Below are positions 42,460 to 52,114 of a stretch of 64,000 nt of DNA, in pieces. The position numbers and the translations under genes were made by a program. The stretch is from Buddleja alternifolia (Eukaryota; Streptophyta; Magnoliopsida; Lamiales; Scrophulariaceae). The notes beneath the pieces were generated by a model that did not search any database, was not told the DNA's origin, and saw only the letters and a list, made by a program, of their open reading frames with translations. The stretch lies in the NCBI GenBank assembly GCA_019426215.1, contig CM033401.1, positions 22,573,134 through 22,637,133 of the forward strand, written 5' to 3'. The number at the start of each line of letters is the position of its first letter. Position 1 is the first letter of the stretch.

Positions 42460-44673
42460 CTAATTTCCTTTAGGTACCCATTTTGTTTTGGGTCCTTCTT
42501 TGTTAGTGACGTGAATTAGATTTTTCGGAACCCATATTTGCCTTGTCTTCACTATGGGAGAAAGATTGGCCTTCTTGGGTTTCGTTTTGAGTTGCATACT
42601 TTTTCTAGATGTATAGAAATATCCTTGATTATAGTAATAATCATAATCGTAATCATAATTATCATAGTGTTGATAATATGAACTGGATTGTTTTGGATAT
42701 AGACGTTTGATTCTGTTTGGTACTGGCTTAGGATGCACTTTTGGTGCGGGACGCTTAACGTTTGATTCACTGGCAGAAAATATCTCCTTAGCTTTTTGAG
42801 CGTTTGGATATATTTTCTTTTGTGAGACATTCGCTTTGGTCTTTCCTTTGCCTGAGTCAGTGTTGACTTTATCATTAGCTTTTGTACCAGTATTTGTTGA
42901 TTCATTCAGCGTTTGTCTGTTTGAACTTTCTTCAACAAAGATTACACCTTTTCCTTTGTTGATTGTTGTAACATTGGACGCTTTGGCTTTATAACTAAAT
43001 TTATCAAAACCTAGACCGGTCTTTTCACCAAATGCCCTGGTTACTTTAGTCACATTATCTAGCGTTCTAGACGCTTTTGATAATGAAGAGATAAGCTGCT
43101 CTGATTTGGCAAGTTTAGCGACCATTGCAGCTTCTCTTTTGACTATTATATCAAGATCACCTTTTAGCTGAGTAATTTCACTCTCGAGTGATTGGTTTTT
43201 CTCAATGCACTGTTGCTGAATTTGCAACTCTGCTTTGAGCGTTAAGGTATCACTTCTGAGTGCTGAAATAATACAATGGTGATTTTGGAATAATTTGGTG
43301 GCATCTTGACAATCTGTATAATATTCCTTTACTTTGTCAAGTAATTCATCATAAGAGAGAGGATGATACAAATCAGTGGTTACCTCAGATGGTAAGTCGT
43401 TAGATGCTTCATTTTCTTTTGCCATGAGACAAATGAATGCTGAGTCCTTTGATGGTTCATCATCGCTGCTTTCATCTGATGATTCCAAGTCCTCTTCAGG
43501 CGTATAGAGAGGTTCTGATTCTGCTAGCAAGCCTTGTTGTCTCAGGTTGCTCCTGAATTGGTTTCTATCCGCGTGATCTTGCTTTGTAGGTTTAGACACA
43601 TTTGGATATGGGCAATTAACTTGGAAATGCCCTGGTCTCCTGCAGTTGTAACAAAGATTGGTCTTCATTTTTTGTTCGTTTGTTAATCTTGTGGATCGTT
43701 GGTTTAACGCTGCAGGCGCTGAGAGATCTTGCTGAGAAGGAGTTTGATATTGAATTGGCGCTAGGGAGGAGGACGCAGGATAGTGAGGCGCTTGATATTG
43801 TGGTTGTATTTGAGGAAGCGCTTGATATGAACTTTGTCCTGGGTGCTTAGGACTATTTCCCTTCTTTTCATATTTCAGGAATTTCCTGAATCTATTTAGA
43901 AGCGCCAGTTCTTCTTCCTCACTTATATCCGAGCCTTTTTCTTTGATAGATTTTCCTTTGATTGGTGCCATTAGCGCTCCAGATTCGATCACTGGATTAC
44001 TTACTGCATCACTGGCCGAATTCAGCTCAAACTCAAATGCTTTGAGTTCTGAGAAAGCATCTTCTGGAGTTAGGTTGTCCAGATTGTTTGATTCTCTCAT
44101 TGCAGTTGTTTTCATCAGGAATCTGCTTGGGAGACTTCTAAAGATTTTGACCACTGTTTCTCGATTTTGTAACTCCATACCCAGAGATGTTAGTTCAGTG
44201 ACAAGAGCTGTAAACCTCATGTCTAATTGCTCTAGCGTCTCATTAGGTAGCATCTTGAAGCCGTTGAATTTTTCTTTGGCAATTGATAATTTGTTTTCCT
44301 TTATTTGTGCTGAGCCACCACAAATAGTAGCCAACTTATCCCAAATTTCTTTAGTTATATTGCATGATTTGACTTTGTTGAATAAGTTGTCATTGTCACC
44401 AATGGCTGTGTATAATGCATTCCGACCGACATTGTCTAGATTGGCTCGTCGACGCTCATCGGTGGACCATTCTTGTTTGGGCTTCTCCACATAACCGTCA
44501 GGTGTTTCTTCTGTGGCTTCGGGCGCTCTGGTGATAACTTTGTATATTTTGATTGGCCCATCTGAAATGATATCACACATTTCATCATCACATGAACACA
44601 AATAAGTAAACGCTTTGACCTTCCAAGAGTCATAATTTGACTCGGTCAACTTGGGAACTTTAGAGAATGCCAT
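42460..44673 (-). CDS. SIRE-inner gag, 737 residues, intact
   Basis: From ATG 44673 (MAFSKVPKLTESNYDSWK). The copia gag (UBN2-type) domain covers about residues 1-240 with IKENKLSIAKEKFNGFKM and VVKIFRSLPSRF. Next come a Gln/Pro-rich segment, a CCHC zinc knuckle CYNCRRPGHFQVNCP near residue 340 for RNA binding, an acidic EEDLESSDESSDDEP stretch, a predicted coiled coil about 430-540, a Lys-rich region, and a Tyr/Asp-rich low-complexity tract near 685-700 (YDNYDYDYDYYYNQGYFY). It ends WVPKGN and TAG. The protein should assemble particles around the element RNA. Confidence 0.9.
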   Translation of the reverse strand: MAFSKVPKLTESNYDSWKVKAFTYLCSCDDEMCDIISDGPIKIYKVITRAPEATEETPDGYVEKPKQEWSTDERRRANLDNVGRNALYTAIGDNDNLFNKVKSCNITKEIWDKLATICGGSAQIKENKLSIAKEKFNGFKMLPNETLEQLDMRFTALVTELTSLGMELQNRETVVKIFRSLPSRFLMKTTAMRESNNLDNLTPEDAFSELKAFEFELNSASDAVSNPVIESGALMAPIKGKSIKEKGSDISEEEELALLNRFRKFLKYEKKGNSPKHPGQSSYQALPQIQPQYQAPHYPASSSLAPIQYQTPSQQDLSAPAALNQRSTRLTNEQKMKTNLCYNCRRPGHFQVNCPYPNVSKPTKQDHADRNQFRSNLRQQGLLAESEPLYTPEEDLESSDESSDDEPSKDSAFICLMAKENEASNDLPSEVTTDLYHPLSYDELLDKVKEYYTDCQDATKLFQNHHCIISALRSDTLTLKAELQIQQQCIEKNQSLESEITQLKGDLDIIVKREAAMVAKLAKSEQLISSLSKASRTLDNVTKVTRAFGEKTGLGFDKFSYKAKASNVTTINKGKGVIFVEESSNRQTLNESTNTGTKANDKVNTDSGKGKTKANVSQKKIYPNAQKAKEIFSASESNVKRPAPKVHPKPVPNRIKRLYPKQSSSYYQHYDNYDYDYDYYYNQGYFYTSRKSMQLKTKPKKANLSPIVKTRQIWVPKNLIHVTNKEGPKTKWVPKGN

Positions 44674-44787
44674 GAAGAATTTAAAATAATTTTAAAGCGA
44701 CTATATATAAAAAAAAAAAAATTTTTTAAAAAAAATGGATCTGAACAAGCAGTTACGCTTGGAAACGCTTAGGTTTCAACTTCAACT

Positions 44788-44799
44788 GCTCTGATACCA
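44788..44799 (-). other. SIRE-inner primer-binding site (tRNA-iMet)
   Basis: TGGTATCAGAGC on the minus strand, two bases from the LTR end at 44802. Confidence 0.9.
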
Positions 44800-44801
44800 C
44801 T

Positions 44802-46570
44802 TGTTGGTCCCAAGTGGTATACGAAAGGGTCTAGAAGGGGGGGGGGTTGAATAGACCCTGAAGTCTTTTTCGACTTCTTAAAAGTTCGTATCACTTTGAA
44901 GTATTTGAACGCTTGACAAGTTTAAGCGCTGGATGTGGCGCTTGAGAAACGTTAACTTAGACTCGGTGATTTCAACGCTTACCAAAGTAGGGCAGAGTTT
45001 AGTCACTAAATCAGAGTTAGCACAGCGGAAGTATTTTATAGCTTAGCGTTCAGTTAGTTAATCGAAAGTAGTCGCTTAATTGTTTTAAAACTTTATCAGA
45101 ATGTATGCAATATGAATAGTAAAGCAGTAAAACAATGAATGCTTAAAGAGGTAAATGACACAAGATATTTGTAAGGTTCACTGGGTGATGTAATCCCAGC
45201 TACGTCCTTCTTCTCCTTTTATCAGGGAGGTTTTCCACTATGATGATTATCGAAGAGTCACACAGAGACTTCTACAAGATAGAGGGAGATTGGATATGAT
45301 CTCGGAACTCCTTGGTCACACAGATTTCAGCTCCACTAAAGACCTTTTATCCCCTTGCTTCTTTCACTCAGAAATGGTGCAAGTTACTCTTGATCTCGGA
45401 ACTCCTTGGTCACACAGATTTCAGCTCCAATAGAGATCAACTTCAACAAGCTTCTTTTACACAAAAATATTGCTTGCAAGTCAACCAGCTTTCTCACTCA
45501 GATGAAAGGTGTTGATGGTTTTGGTCACGGGTTTGTTTGTTTTTTGGAAAGTTCAAACAACTTGGGGATATCTCAATGGTAGTGTAGGTTCTTCTTAAAA
45601 AGAGATTTGAGATATGGGTGACTGTCTCTGGAATATTTGTGAAAAGCTTATATGGATATTTGGCTATGATTTTCAGTAAGCTTTTCCTTCAACAAAGTAG
45701 GTATATTTTTTTTTGCTTTTTGTGTGTGTCGCTTTACTTGTTTGTTGAAAGAGCTATTTATAAGGTATTGGTGGTTTTTGTCCGTTTGACACGGTTGGAG
45801 TCTCGTTTCCCCAAACATTCCTTGAGTTCAGACATTTCTAACTTTGGGTATACTTAATTAGTTAGGCATGTTCTTGGTTTCATAACTTCTGACAGTTTCG
45901 GTCAAAAGAATGGCTTACCCATACGTTATAGTGCTTATATTTTAATAGCACTTATCCGACTTTTAATGCATCTTGTCTTATTTCCGTTGGAAATAATTCG
46001 TCCGTTTGATTCATGCATTTTTAAGTCTTTGGATAGTTTTGGGTTTGAGTTTTCAGGTTATGTTCTTTGTAGGTTGTGTTGGTTTAACCTTTTGGACGCT
46101 TGCTGAAGAGAATAGTTATTCTCGTGTATTGGACAGACGCTTGGACTGATCCTGAGTTTCTTCTCTTTATTTCAGACGCTTACTCTTCAATCTTGTCTTG
46201 ATGGTCTCACTGAGAATTCCGTCATTTCACTTGATGTTGAGTATTCGGCCTGAGTTATCCATTCGTAGTTTAAGCACTGGGATAATCCCTAAAGCGTTTG
46301 ACGGACGCTTCAAGATATCTTTATCTATCGTAGCTTCAGACGCTTGATCTTCACCTTCATCACTTGGTAGACTCACCCAGAATTCTCCTAAGTGATTTAG
46401 TGTCACATACTTAGTCTAAAGAATTCTACAAAGATAAATACTATAAGCCTAAGATAAATAAGCTTTCAGGTACTTATACATAACATTCTATGAAAGCTTT
46501 TACACTTTTCGGGGTCTAACAGGAAGTCCTATTTGTCATCATCAAAACATCTAATATGAAATTCCTAACA
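44802..46570 (-). repeat. SIRE-inner 5' LTR, 1769 bp
   Basis: Near-identical to 32810-34580. Minus-strand TATAAATA at 45762-45755. Length differences lie mainly in homopolymers (the G run near 44837 and the T run near 45707). Confidence 0.9.
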
Positions 46571-48030
46571 GTAAAGAAGTTCAAGAAATTTCTACGATAC
46601 GAGAAGAGAACTCCTATTGGACAGAATTCATTTCAAACTCCTCCTCCAGCACCAGCGCCTCAGTATCAAGCGCCAGTGTACTCTGCACCTCAACCAGTAG
46701 CGCCAGTTCCATACCAATCGCCTCCATCCCCCGCTCAGAATCTCTCAGCACCAGTAGTCTCAAAGCGATTAACTGCTGAACAAAAAATGAAAACTAATTT
46801 GTGTTATAATTGTAGGAAACCAGGGCACTACAAGGTAAATTGCCCTTATCCAAATGTGTCAAAGCCCTCAAGGCAAGACTATGCGGATAGAAACCAATTC
46901 AGGAGCAACCTTCGCCAACAAGGTCTGCTAGCGGAATCTGAACCATTCTCCGCACCTGAAGAGGATTTGGAATCATCAGACGAAAGTAGTGATGATGAGC
47001 CTACAACGACTCAGCATTGATTTGTCTCATGGCAAGAGATGATGAAGCGTCTGACGACTCGCTACCAGAGGTAACCAATGAATTATATCATCCTCTCTCT
47101 TATGATGAATTACTTGACAAAGTTAAAGAATATTATAAAGATTGTCAAGAGGCTGCCAAAATATATCAAAACGATCTCGCTATTATTTCGTCGCTCAAAA
47201 GTGATAAAGTAACACTCAAAGATGAGTTGCAAGTTCAGAAACAGTGCATTGAGAAGAACAAATCACTTGAGAGTGAAGTTATTCAGTTAAAAAGCGATCT
47301 TGATATAATAGTCAAAAGAGAAGCTGATTTGATCGCTAAACTTGCTAAATCAGAGCAGCTTATCTCATCATTATCAAAAGCTTCTAGAAAGTTGGATAAT
47401 GTGACTAAGGTAACTAGATTATTTGGTGAAAAGTCCGGTTTAGGATGCAATAAATTCGGTAAACAACCAAATAAATCCAATGTTATGGCAAACAACAAAG
47501 GAAAGGATGTTATCTTTGTTGAGAAAAGTTCACAGAGTCAAACGCTAAGTGAACCTAGCGACAATGGTACGAGGCCAAATGAGAAAGCCAAAGCTGACTC
47601 AGGCAAGGGTAAGGCTAAGGCAAATGATTCACAAAGACAAACTCATCCAAACGCTCAAAAAATCAAGGACAAGTTTAATCACTGTGAATCAAGCGCTAAG
47701 CGTCAAGCACCAAAAGTGCAACCCAAGCCAGCGCCAAGGACTTACCAGCGTCAATATCCAAGACAGTCAAAATCATATCATCAATACTATGATGATTATG
47801 ACTATGACTATGATTATGACTATTATTATAATCGAGGATATTATTACACACCCAAAAAGCACACACAGCACAAGGTGAACAAAAAGCACACACAGCACAA
47901 TGTGAAACCCAAGAAGGCCAGTATTCCTACAATGAAGACCAGGCAAATATGGGTTCCTAAAGTTCTAATTTAAACCAAGGTTACTAACGCTGAAGGACCC
48001 AAAACAACATGGGTACCTAAGAAGAATTAG
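46571..48030 (+). pseudogene. SIRE-outer gag, C-terminal part
   Basis: Continues the frame broken at 32809 (KKFKKFLRYEKR). A CCHC knuckle CYNCRKPGHYKVNCP is at about 46803-46845. Around 46998-47010 one base is missing relative to SIRE-inner, so the frame ends at 47018 and coding continues in another frame from 47017. The Tyr/Asp tract YDDYDYDYDYDYYYNRGYYY is longer than in SIRE-inner, and KHTQHKV/KHTQHNV is duplicated beside it. A TAA at 47971 precedes the conserved WVPKKN and TAG (48028-48030) at which SIRE-inner gag also ends. Confidence 0.85.
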
Positions 48031-48043
48031 AATTGTCCTTTAA

Positions 48044-51000
48044 ATGCAGGTACCTAGAGCCAGCACCGATACTTCAGTTTGGTACTTTGATAGTGGATCG
48101 TCAAGACACATGACTGGTTCCAAGAATCTTCTAGTCTACTATCAAGCTACCAACGGTCCTCAAGTTATATTCGGTGATAACTCAAAAGGTAAAACAAAAG
48201 GTATAGGTATCATGCATAGGGGGAACATCATGATTAGTGATGTTTATTATGTTGAGGGTCTTAAGCATAACCTGTTAAGCATTAGTCAATTTTGTGATAA
48301 AGGCTTTGAAGTAAAATTTTCAAGCGACTTCTGCTATGTTAACGACGCTAAGACTAAGTCTACTAAATTAAGAGGAAAAAGAACAAAAAATGTGTATTTA
48401 ATAGATTGGGATTCTACAGTTGATAACAACCCCACGTGCTTTGTTGCTAAAAGTCAAAATGAATTGGGTTGGTTATGGCATAGAAAAATGAATCACCTCA
48501 ATTTCAAGGCAATCTCTCAGTTAATATCGCTAAATCTTGTAGAGGGATTACCTAAAGGTTCCTTTCAAAAGAATCGCTTATGTGATGCATGTCAAATGGG
48601 TAAACAAGTTAAGTCATCTTTCAAAAAGAAACCATGTCTATCTACTTCTAGAGTTCTTGAACTATTGCATTTAGATTTGTTTGGACCTATTCAAATCCTG
48701 AGTGTTAGTGGCAAAAAGTACTCGCTAGTAATAGTTGATGATTTCTCTCGCTATACATGGGTAGAATTTCTAGCAACCAAAGATGAAACCAGTGTCAAGC
48801 TCACAGCGCTAATTCGTCAATTGCAAAATTCAAAAGATCTAAAAGTGACAATAATTAGAAGCGATAGAGGAACTGAATTTACTAACCAAGTTGTTGAGAA
48901 GTTTTGTATAGATTTAGGAATACTTCATGAGTATTCTGCTCCTAGAACACCTCAACAGAATGGAGTTGCTGAGCGACGGAACAGAACGCTTAAAGAAGCC
49001 GCAAGGACGATGTTAGCAGAGTCCAAGCTGCCTCAAAGGTTTTGGGCCGAAGCCATCAACACCGCTTGCTACACTCAGAACCGGTGTATGATTAACAAGC
49101 AACATGAGAAGACTCCATATGAGTTGTGGAAGGGACGTAAGCCTAACGTTTCATACTTTCATGTATTTGGTTCAAAATGTTTCATTCATAACAATGGATC
49201 TCACAGCCTAAAGACATTTGATCCTAAAGCAGATGAGGGAATCTTTCTAGGCTATGCCAAGAATGGAAAGAGTTTTCGCATCTTAAATAAGATCAAATCG
49301 AAGGTTGAAGAATCCATTCATGTTGTGTTTGATGATGCTAACCAAGAACCGAGTAAGGTTAATTCTGATGATGTAGGAATTGAAAATCTCTCCCAACAAG
49401 CATCGCAAATCAACCTTAGTGATGATAGTGATGATGAGGATGATGGGATTCATGTACTTCCTCCTAAGGATACTCGTGAGGTTAACAAAAATGATAATGT
49501 CAGAATCGCTGATGATCATGAAGAGAATGATCATCAAGAGCAGATTGGAACTGTGAATGATGCAGCGTCTACGCAAGAGACAAATGAGAATCAAGCGATT
49601 AACAACCAAGAGTCTCTTAACCCGTTCCAACCAAACCGTAAATGGCTTAGAGATCATCCACCAGAGCTAGTAATTGGAGATATTGAAGCACCTGTTAGAA
49701 CTAGGTCCGCTACATTTAATGAGGCCATGTTCGCAAGTTTCCTATCTCAAATGGAACCAAAGAAAGTGGATGAAGCGCTTAATGATTCAAGTTGGGTAGA
49801 AGCAATGCAAGAAGAGCTTAACCAATTTGAAAAAAGCAAGGTTTGGACGCTAGTACCAAGACCAACTCACCAAGGCGTTATTGGAACGAGATGGGTTTTT
49901 AGGAACAAAATGGATGAAGATGGCATTGTTATAAGAAACAAAGCTAGATTAGTCGCTCAGGGTTATTGTCAAGAAGAGGGTATTGACTTTGATGAAACGT
50001 ATGCCCCAGTAGCCCGTCTTAAAGCAATTAGGATGTTCCTAGCGTTTGCTGCATTCAACAAGTTCACAGTATACCAAATGGACGTGAAGAGTGCATTCTT
50101 GAATGGTAAACTCCAAGAAGAAGTCTATGTGGAGCAACCACCAGGATTCATCAACAACCATGGCAAAAGTATGATCTACAAACTGGATAAGGCACTCTAT
50201 GGCCTTAAACAAGCACCAAGAGCATGGTATGACACTCTCTCTATCTTCTTTATAGGTAAAGGCTTTTCAAAAGGCAGCGTTGACACAACGTTATTTAAAA
50301 TTACCCATAATAAAGATATTCTCTTAGTCCAAATCTATGTTGATGATATTATATTTGGTTCTACTAATAAGCGACTGTGTGAGAAATTTTCGAAAATGAT
50401 GCAAGATCAATTTGAAATGAGCATGATGGGTGAATTAACTTTCTTCTTAGGATTACAAGTTAAGCAACTCCCTAATGGAATATTTATAAACCAAGCTAAA
50501 TATACTAGAGATATGATTAAGAAATTTGGTATGGAAAATGCATCATCTTCAAAAATTCCAATGAGCCAGACGCTTAAGTTAGATAAAGATGAAAGTGGGA
50601 AGAAAATTGATATCACTAACTATAGGGGTATTATTGGATCACTTCTTTATCTTACCGCTAGTAGACCTGATATTATGTTTTCGGTATGCATGTGTGCACG
50701 TTTTCAATCTGATCCTAGAGAATCACACTTAATTGCTACCAAGAAGATCCTTAAGTACCTAAAAGGCACACAAAATGTGGGCTTATGGTATCCACAGGAT
50801 TCTTCTTTTGAACTAATTGGTTATTCAGATGCAGATTTTGCAGGATGCAAAATAGATAGAAAAAGTACTAGTGGTACATGTCAATTTCTAGGTGATAGAC
50901 TAGTTTCGTGGCATAGTAAGAAACAACAATCCATAGCGACTTCTACCGCTGAGGCAGAATATGTAGCCGCTGGAAGCTGTTGTGCACAAATCCTTTGGAT

Positions 51001-51283
51001 GAGGCAACAACTTAGAGATTATGGAACAATCCTAGGTCCTACCCCAATCCATTGTGATAACCAAAGTGCTTTAGCTATGACCCAAAATCCTGTTCTTCAT
51101 TCTAGAACCAAACACATTGACATTAGATACCATTTCTTGCGTGACCATGTTCAAAAGAAAGATATCTCCATGCACTTCATTGGAACTGACAAACAACTGG
51201 CAGATATCTTCACAAAAGCGCTCCACGAACAACGCTTTCTCACTTTGAGAAGTGAATTAGGTATGATCGATTTCAACGCTTAA
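48044..51283 (+). CDS. SIRE-outer pol, 1079 residues, intact
   Basis: A complete pol: aspartic protease motif [10 protein letters not shown] (D16); GAG-pre-integrase with HRKMNHLN and CDACQMGK near 179; integrase triad LHLDLFGP (about 209), RSDRGTEF (about 273) and GVAERRNR (about 309); an acidic linker 440-520; reverse transcriptase from about 585 with [29 protein letters not shown] and catalytic YVDD near 765; RNase H with [11 protein letters not shown] (about 930), [20 protein letters not shown] and [10 protein letters not shown]. It ends [11 protein letters not shown]. No stop or frameshift is visible. It lies 13 bases after the gag TAG and in the +1 frame relative to it; SIRE-inner differs by one more base there. 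Confidence 0.93.
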   Translation: MQVPRASTDTSVWYFDSGSSRHMTGSKNLLVYYQATNGPQVIFGDNSKGKTKGIGIMHRGNIMISDVYYVEGLKHNLLSISQFCDKGFEVKFSSDFCYVNDAKTKSTKLRGKRTKNVYLIDWDSTVDNNPTCFVAKSQNELGWLWHRKMNHLNFKAISQLISLNLVEGLPKGSFQKNRLCDACQMGKQVKSSFKKKPCLSTSRVLELLHLDLFGPIQILSVSGKKYSLVIVDDFSRYTWVEFLATKDETSVKLTALIRQLQNSKDLKVTIIRSDRGTEFTNQVVEKFCIDLGILHEYSAPRTPQQNGVAERRNRTLKEAARTMLAESKLPQRFWAEAINTACYTQNRCMINKQHEKTPYELWKGRKPNVSYFHVFGSKCFIHNNGSHSLKTFDPKADEGIFLGYAKNGKSFRILNKIKSKVEESIHVVFDDANQEPSKVNSDDVGIENLSQQASQINLSDDSDDEDDGIHVLPPKDTREVNKNDNVRIADDHEENDHQEQIGTVNDAASTQETNENQAINNQESLNPFQPNRKWLRDHPPELVIGDIEAPVRTRSATFNEAMFASFLSQMEPKKVDEALNDSSWVEAMQEELNQFEKSKVWTLVPRPTHQGVIGTRWVFRNKMDEDGIVIRNKARLVAQGYCQEEGIDFDETYAPVARLKAIRMFLAFAAFNKFTVYQMDVKSAFLNGKLQEEVYVEQPPGFINNHGKSMIYKLDKALYGLKQAPRAWYDTLSIFFIGKGFSKGSVDTTLFKITHNKDILLVQIYVDDIIFGSTNKRLCEKFSKMMQDQFEMSMMGELTFFLGLQVKQLPNGIFINQAKYTRDMIKKFGMENASSSKIPMSQTLKLDKDESGKKIDITNYRGIIGSLLYLTASRPDIMFSVCMCARFQSDPRESHLIATKKILKYLKGTQNVGLWYPQDSSFELIGYSDADFAGCKIDRKSTSGTCQFLGDRLVSWHSKKQQSIATSTAEAEYVAAGSCCAQILWMRQQLRDYGTILGPTPIHCDNQSALAMTQNPVLHSRTKHIDIRYHFLRDHVQKKDISMHFIGTDKQLADIFTKALHEQRFLTLRSELGMIDFNA

Positions 51284-52114
51284 ATCATAAAGCATCATAT
51301 TTAATAGGCATATAATTTAAGGGGTTCCACTTTATGTTTATGTCTAAAGCGTTTATCAAAATTTGAAATGAGTCATCAACTTTAGGGGGAACTCTAAAAT
51401 TGTACTTACTTCAATGTATCAAGCGACTGTGATCAAAAATGACTTTCAAAATCTTAAGCATTGATCACTAGCTCTTATCTTTTATGCATGACAAAATCAA
51501 ACTCTAATAATGTTGTCTCTCATAAATCCAAGCGATTGATTCATTTATTGAAATATTTTATGAAAAGACTTCAGCGTTGAAAGGATTCCCACTTTAACGC
51601 TAAGTAACTCGATTTCAAAAATTCATGCATAGTTTTCATCGCTAAAGATAACGTGTTGATAAGTCCAAAAGATCAGATTTGACAACTACCCACACGTGCC
51701 TATCAAATCGAACTGACGGTTATGATTCCTATCTAAACCTAGGCGGTTCAGTGATTGCATGAGTCTGAGTAAGTGTCAGTACACTATCAGGCGCGTGGAC
51801 TTCACGCTGAAAATTTCAAATTTTTTTCAAACTGTTTCAAATTAACTGCGGATCCGAAAAATGTTATAGTACCCTACTTTACCACACTTTTTGACATCCG
51901 AAATTAAATGTACACGGTTCAGATTCCTTTTGTCATTAACCTCTGAACACGTGTCATTCATCTGTCAATTGAGGAGTTACTTTCACCTTCTATTTAAACT
52001 CACCAAGACTTTTACAGAAAACCTTTATCACTTCCAATCTTTCCTACTGTAAAAGCTTTTTCTCTCCAAAGGCAAAAACTCCTCTATTTTCTTCAAAAGC
52101 TTCAACTTTCAGCA
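51284..52114 (+). other. SIRE-outer spacer between pol and third ORF, promoter-like
   Basis: 831 bases without a gene. A G-box-like ACACGTGTCA is at 51947-51956 and TATTTAAA at 51991-51998, followed by a CT-rich leader of about 110 bases to the ATG at 52115. An internal promoter for the third ORF is inferred. Confidence 0.45.

Larger units (their letters stand above)
32805..46575 (-). mobile_element. SIRE-inner: second SIRE-type element, opposite orientation (32810-46570), TSD GTAAA
   Basis: LTRs of 1771 and 1769 bp, minus orientation, with perfect duplications GTAAA at 32805-32809 and 46571-46575. Order on the minus strand: 5' LTR (44802-46570), iMet primer site (44799-44788), gag, pol, third ORF, polypurine tract, 3' LTR (32810-34580). 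gag and third ORF are open; pol has one nonsense codon and a deletion of about 600 bp. By eye the LTRs differ at roughly ten sites. Confidence 0.95.

Noticed and set aside
46556..46575. ATG at 46556 as start of a separate gag gene
   Set aside because: It lies in the SIRE-inner LTR end and is joined to SIRE-outer gag by the insertion; gag starts at 32022.
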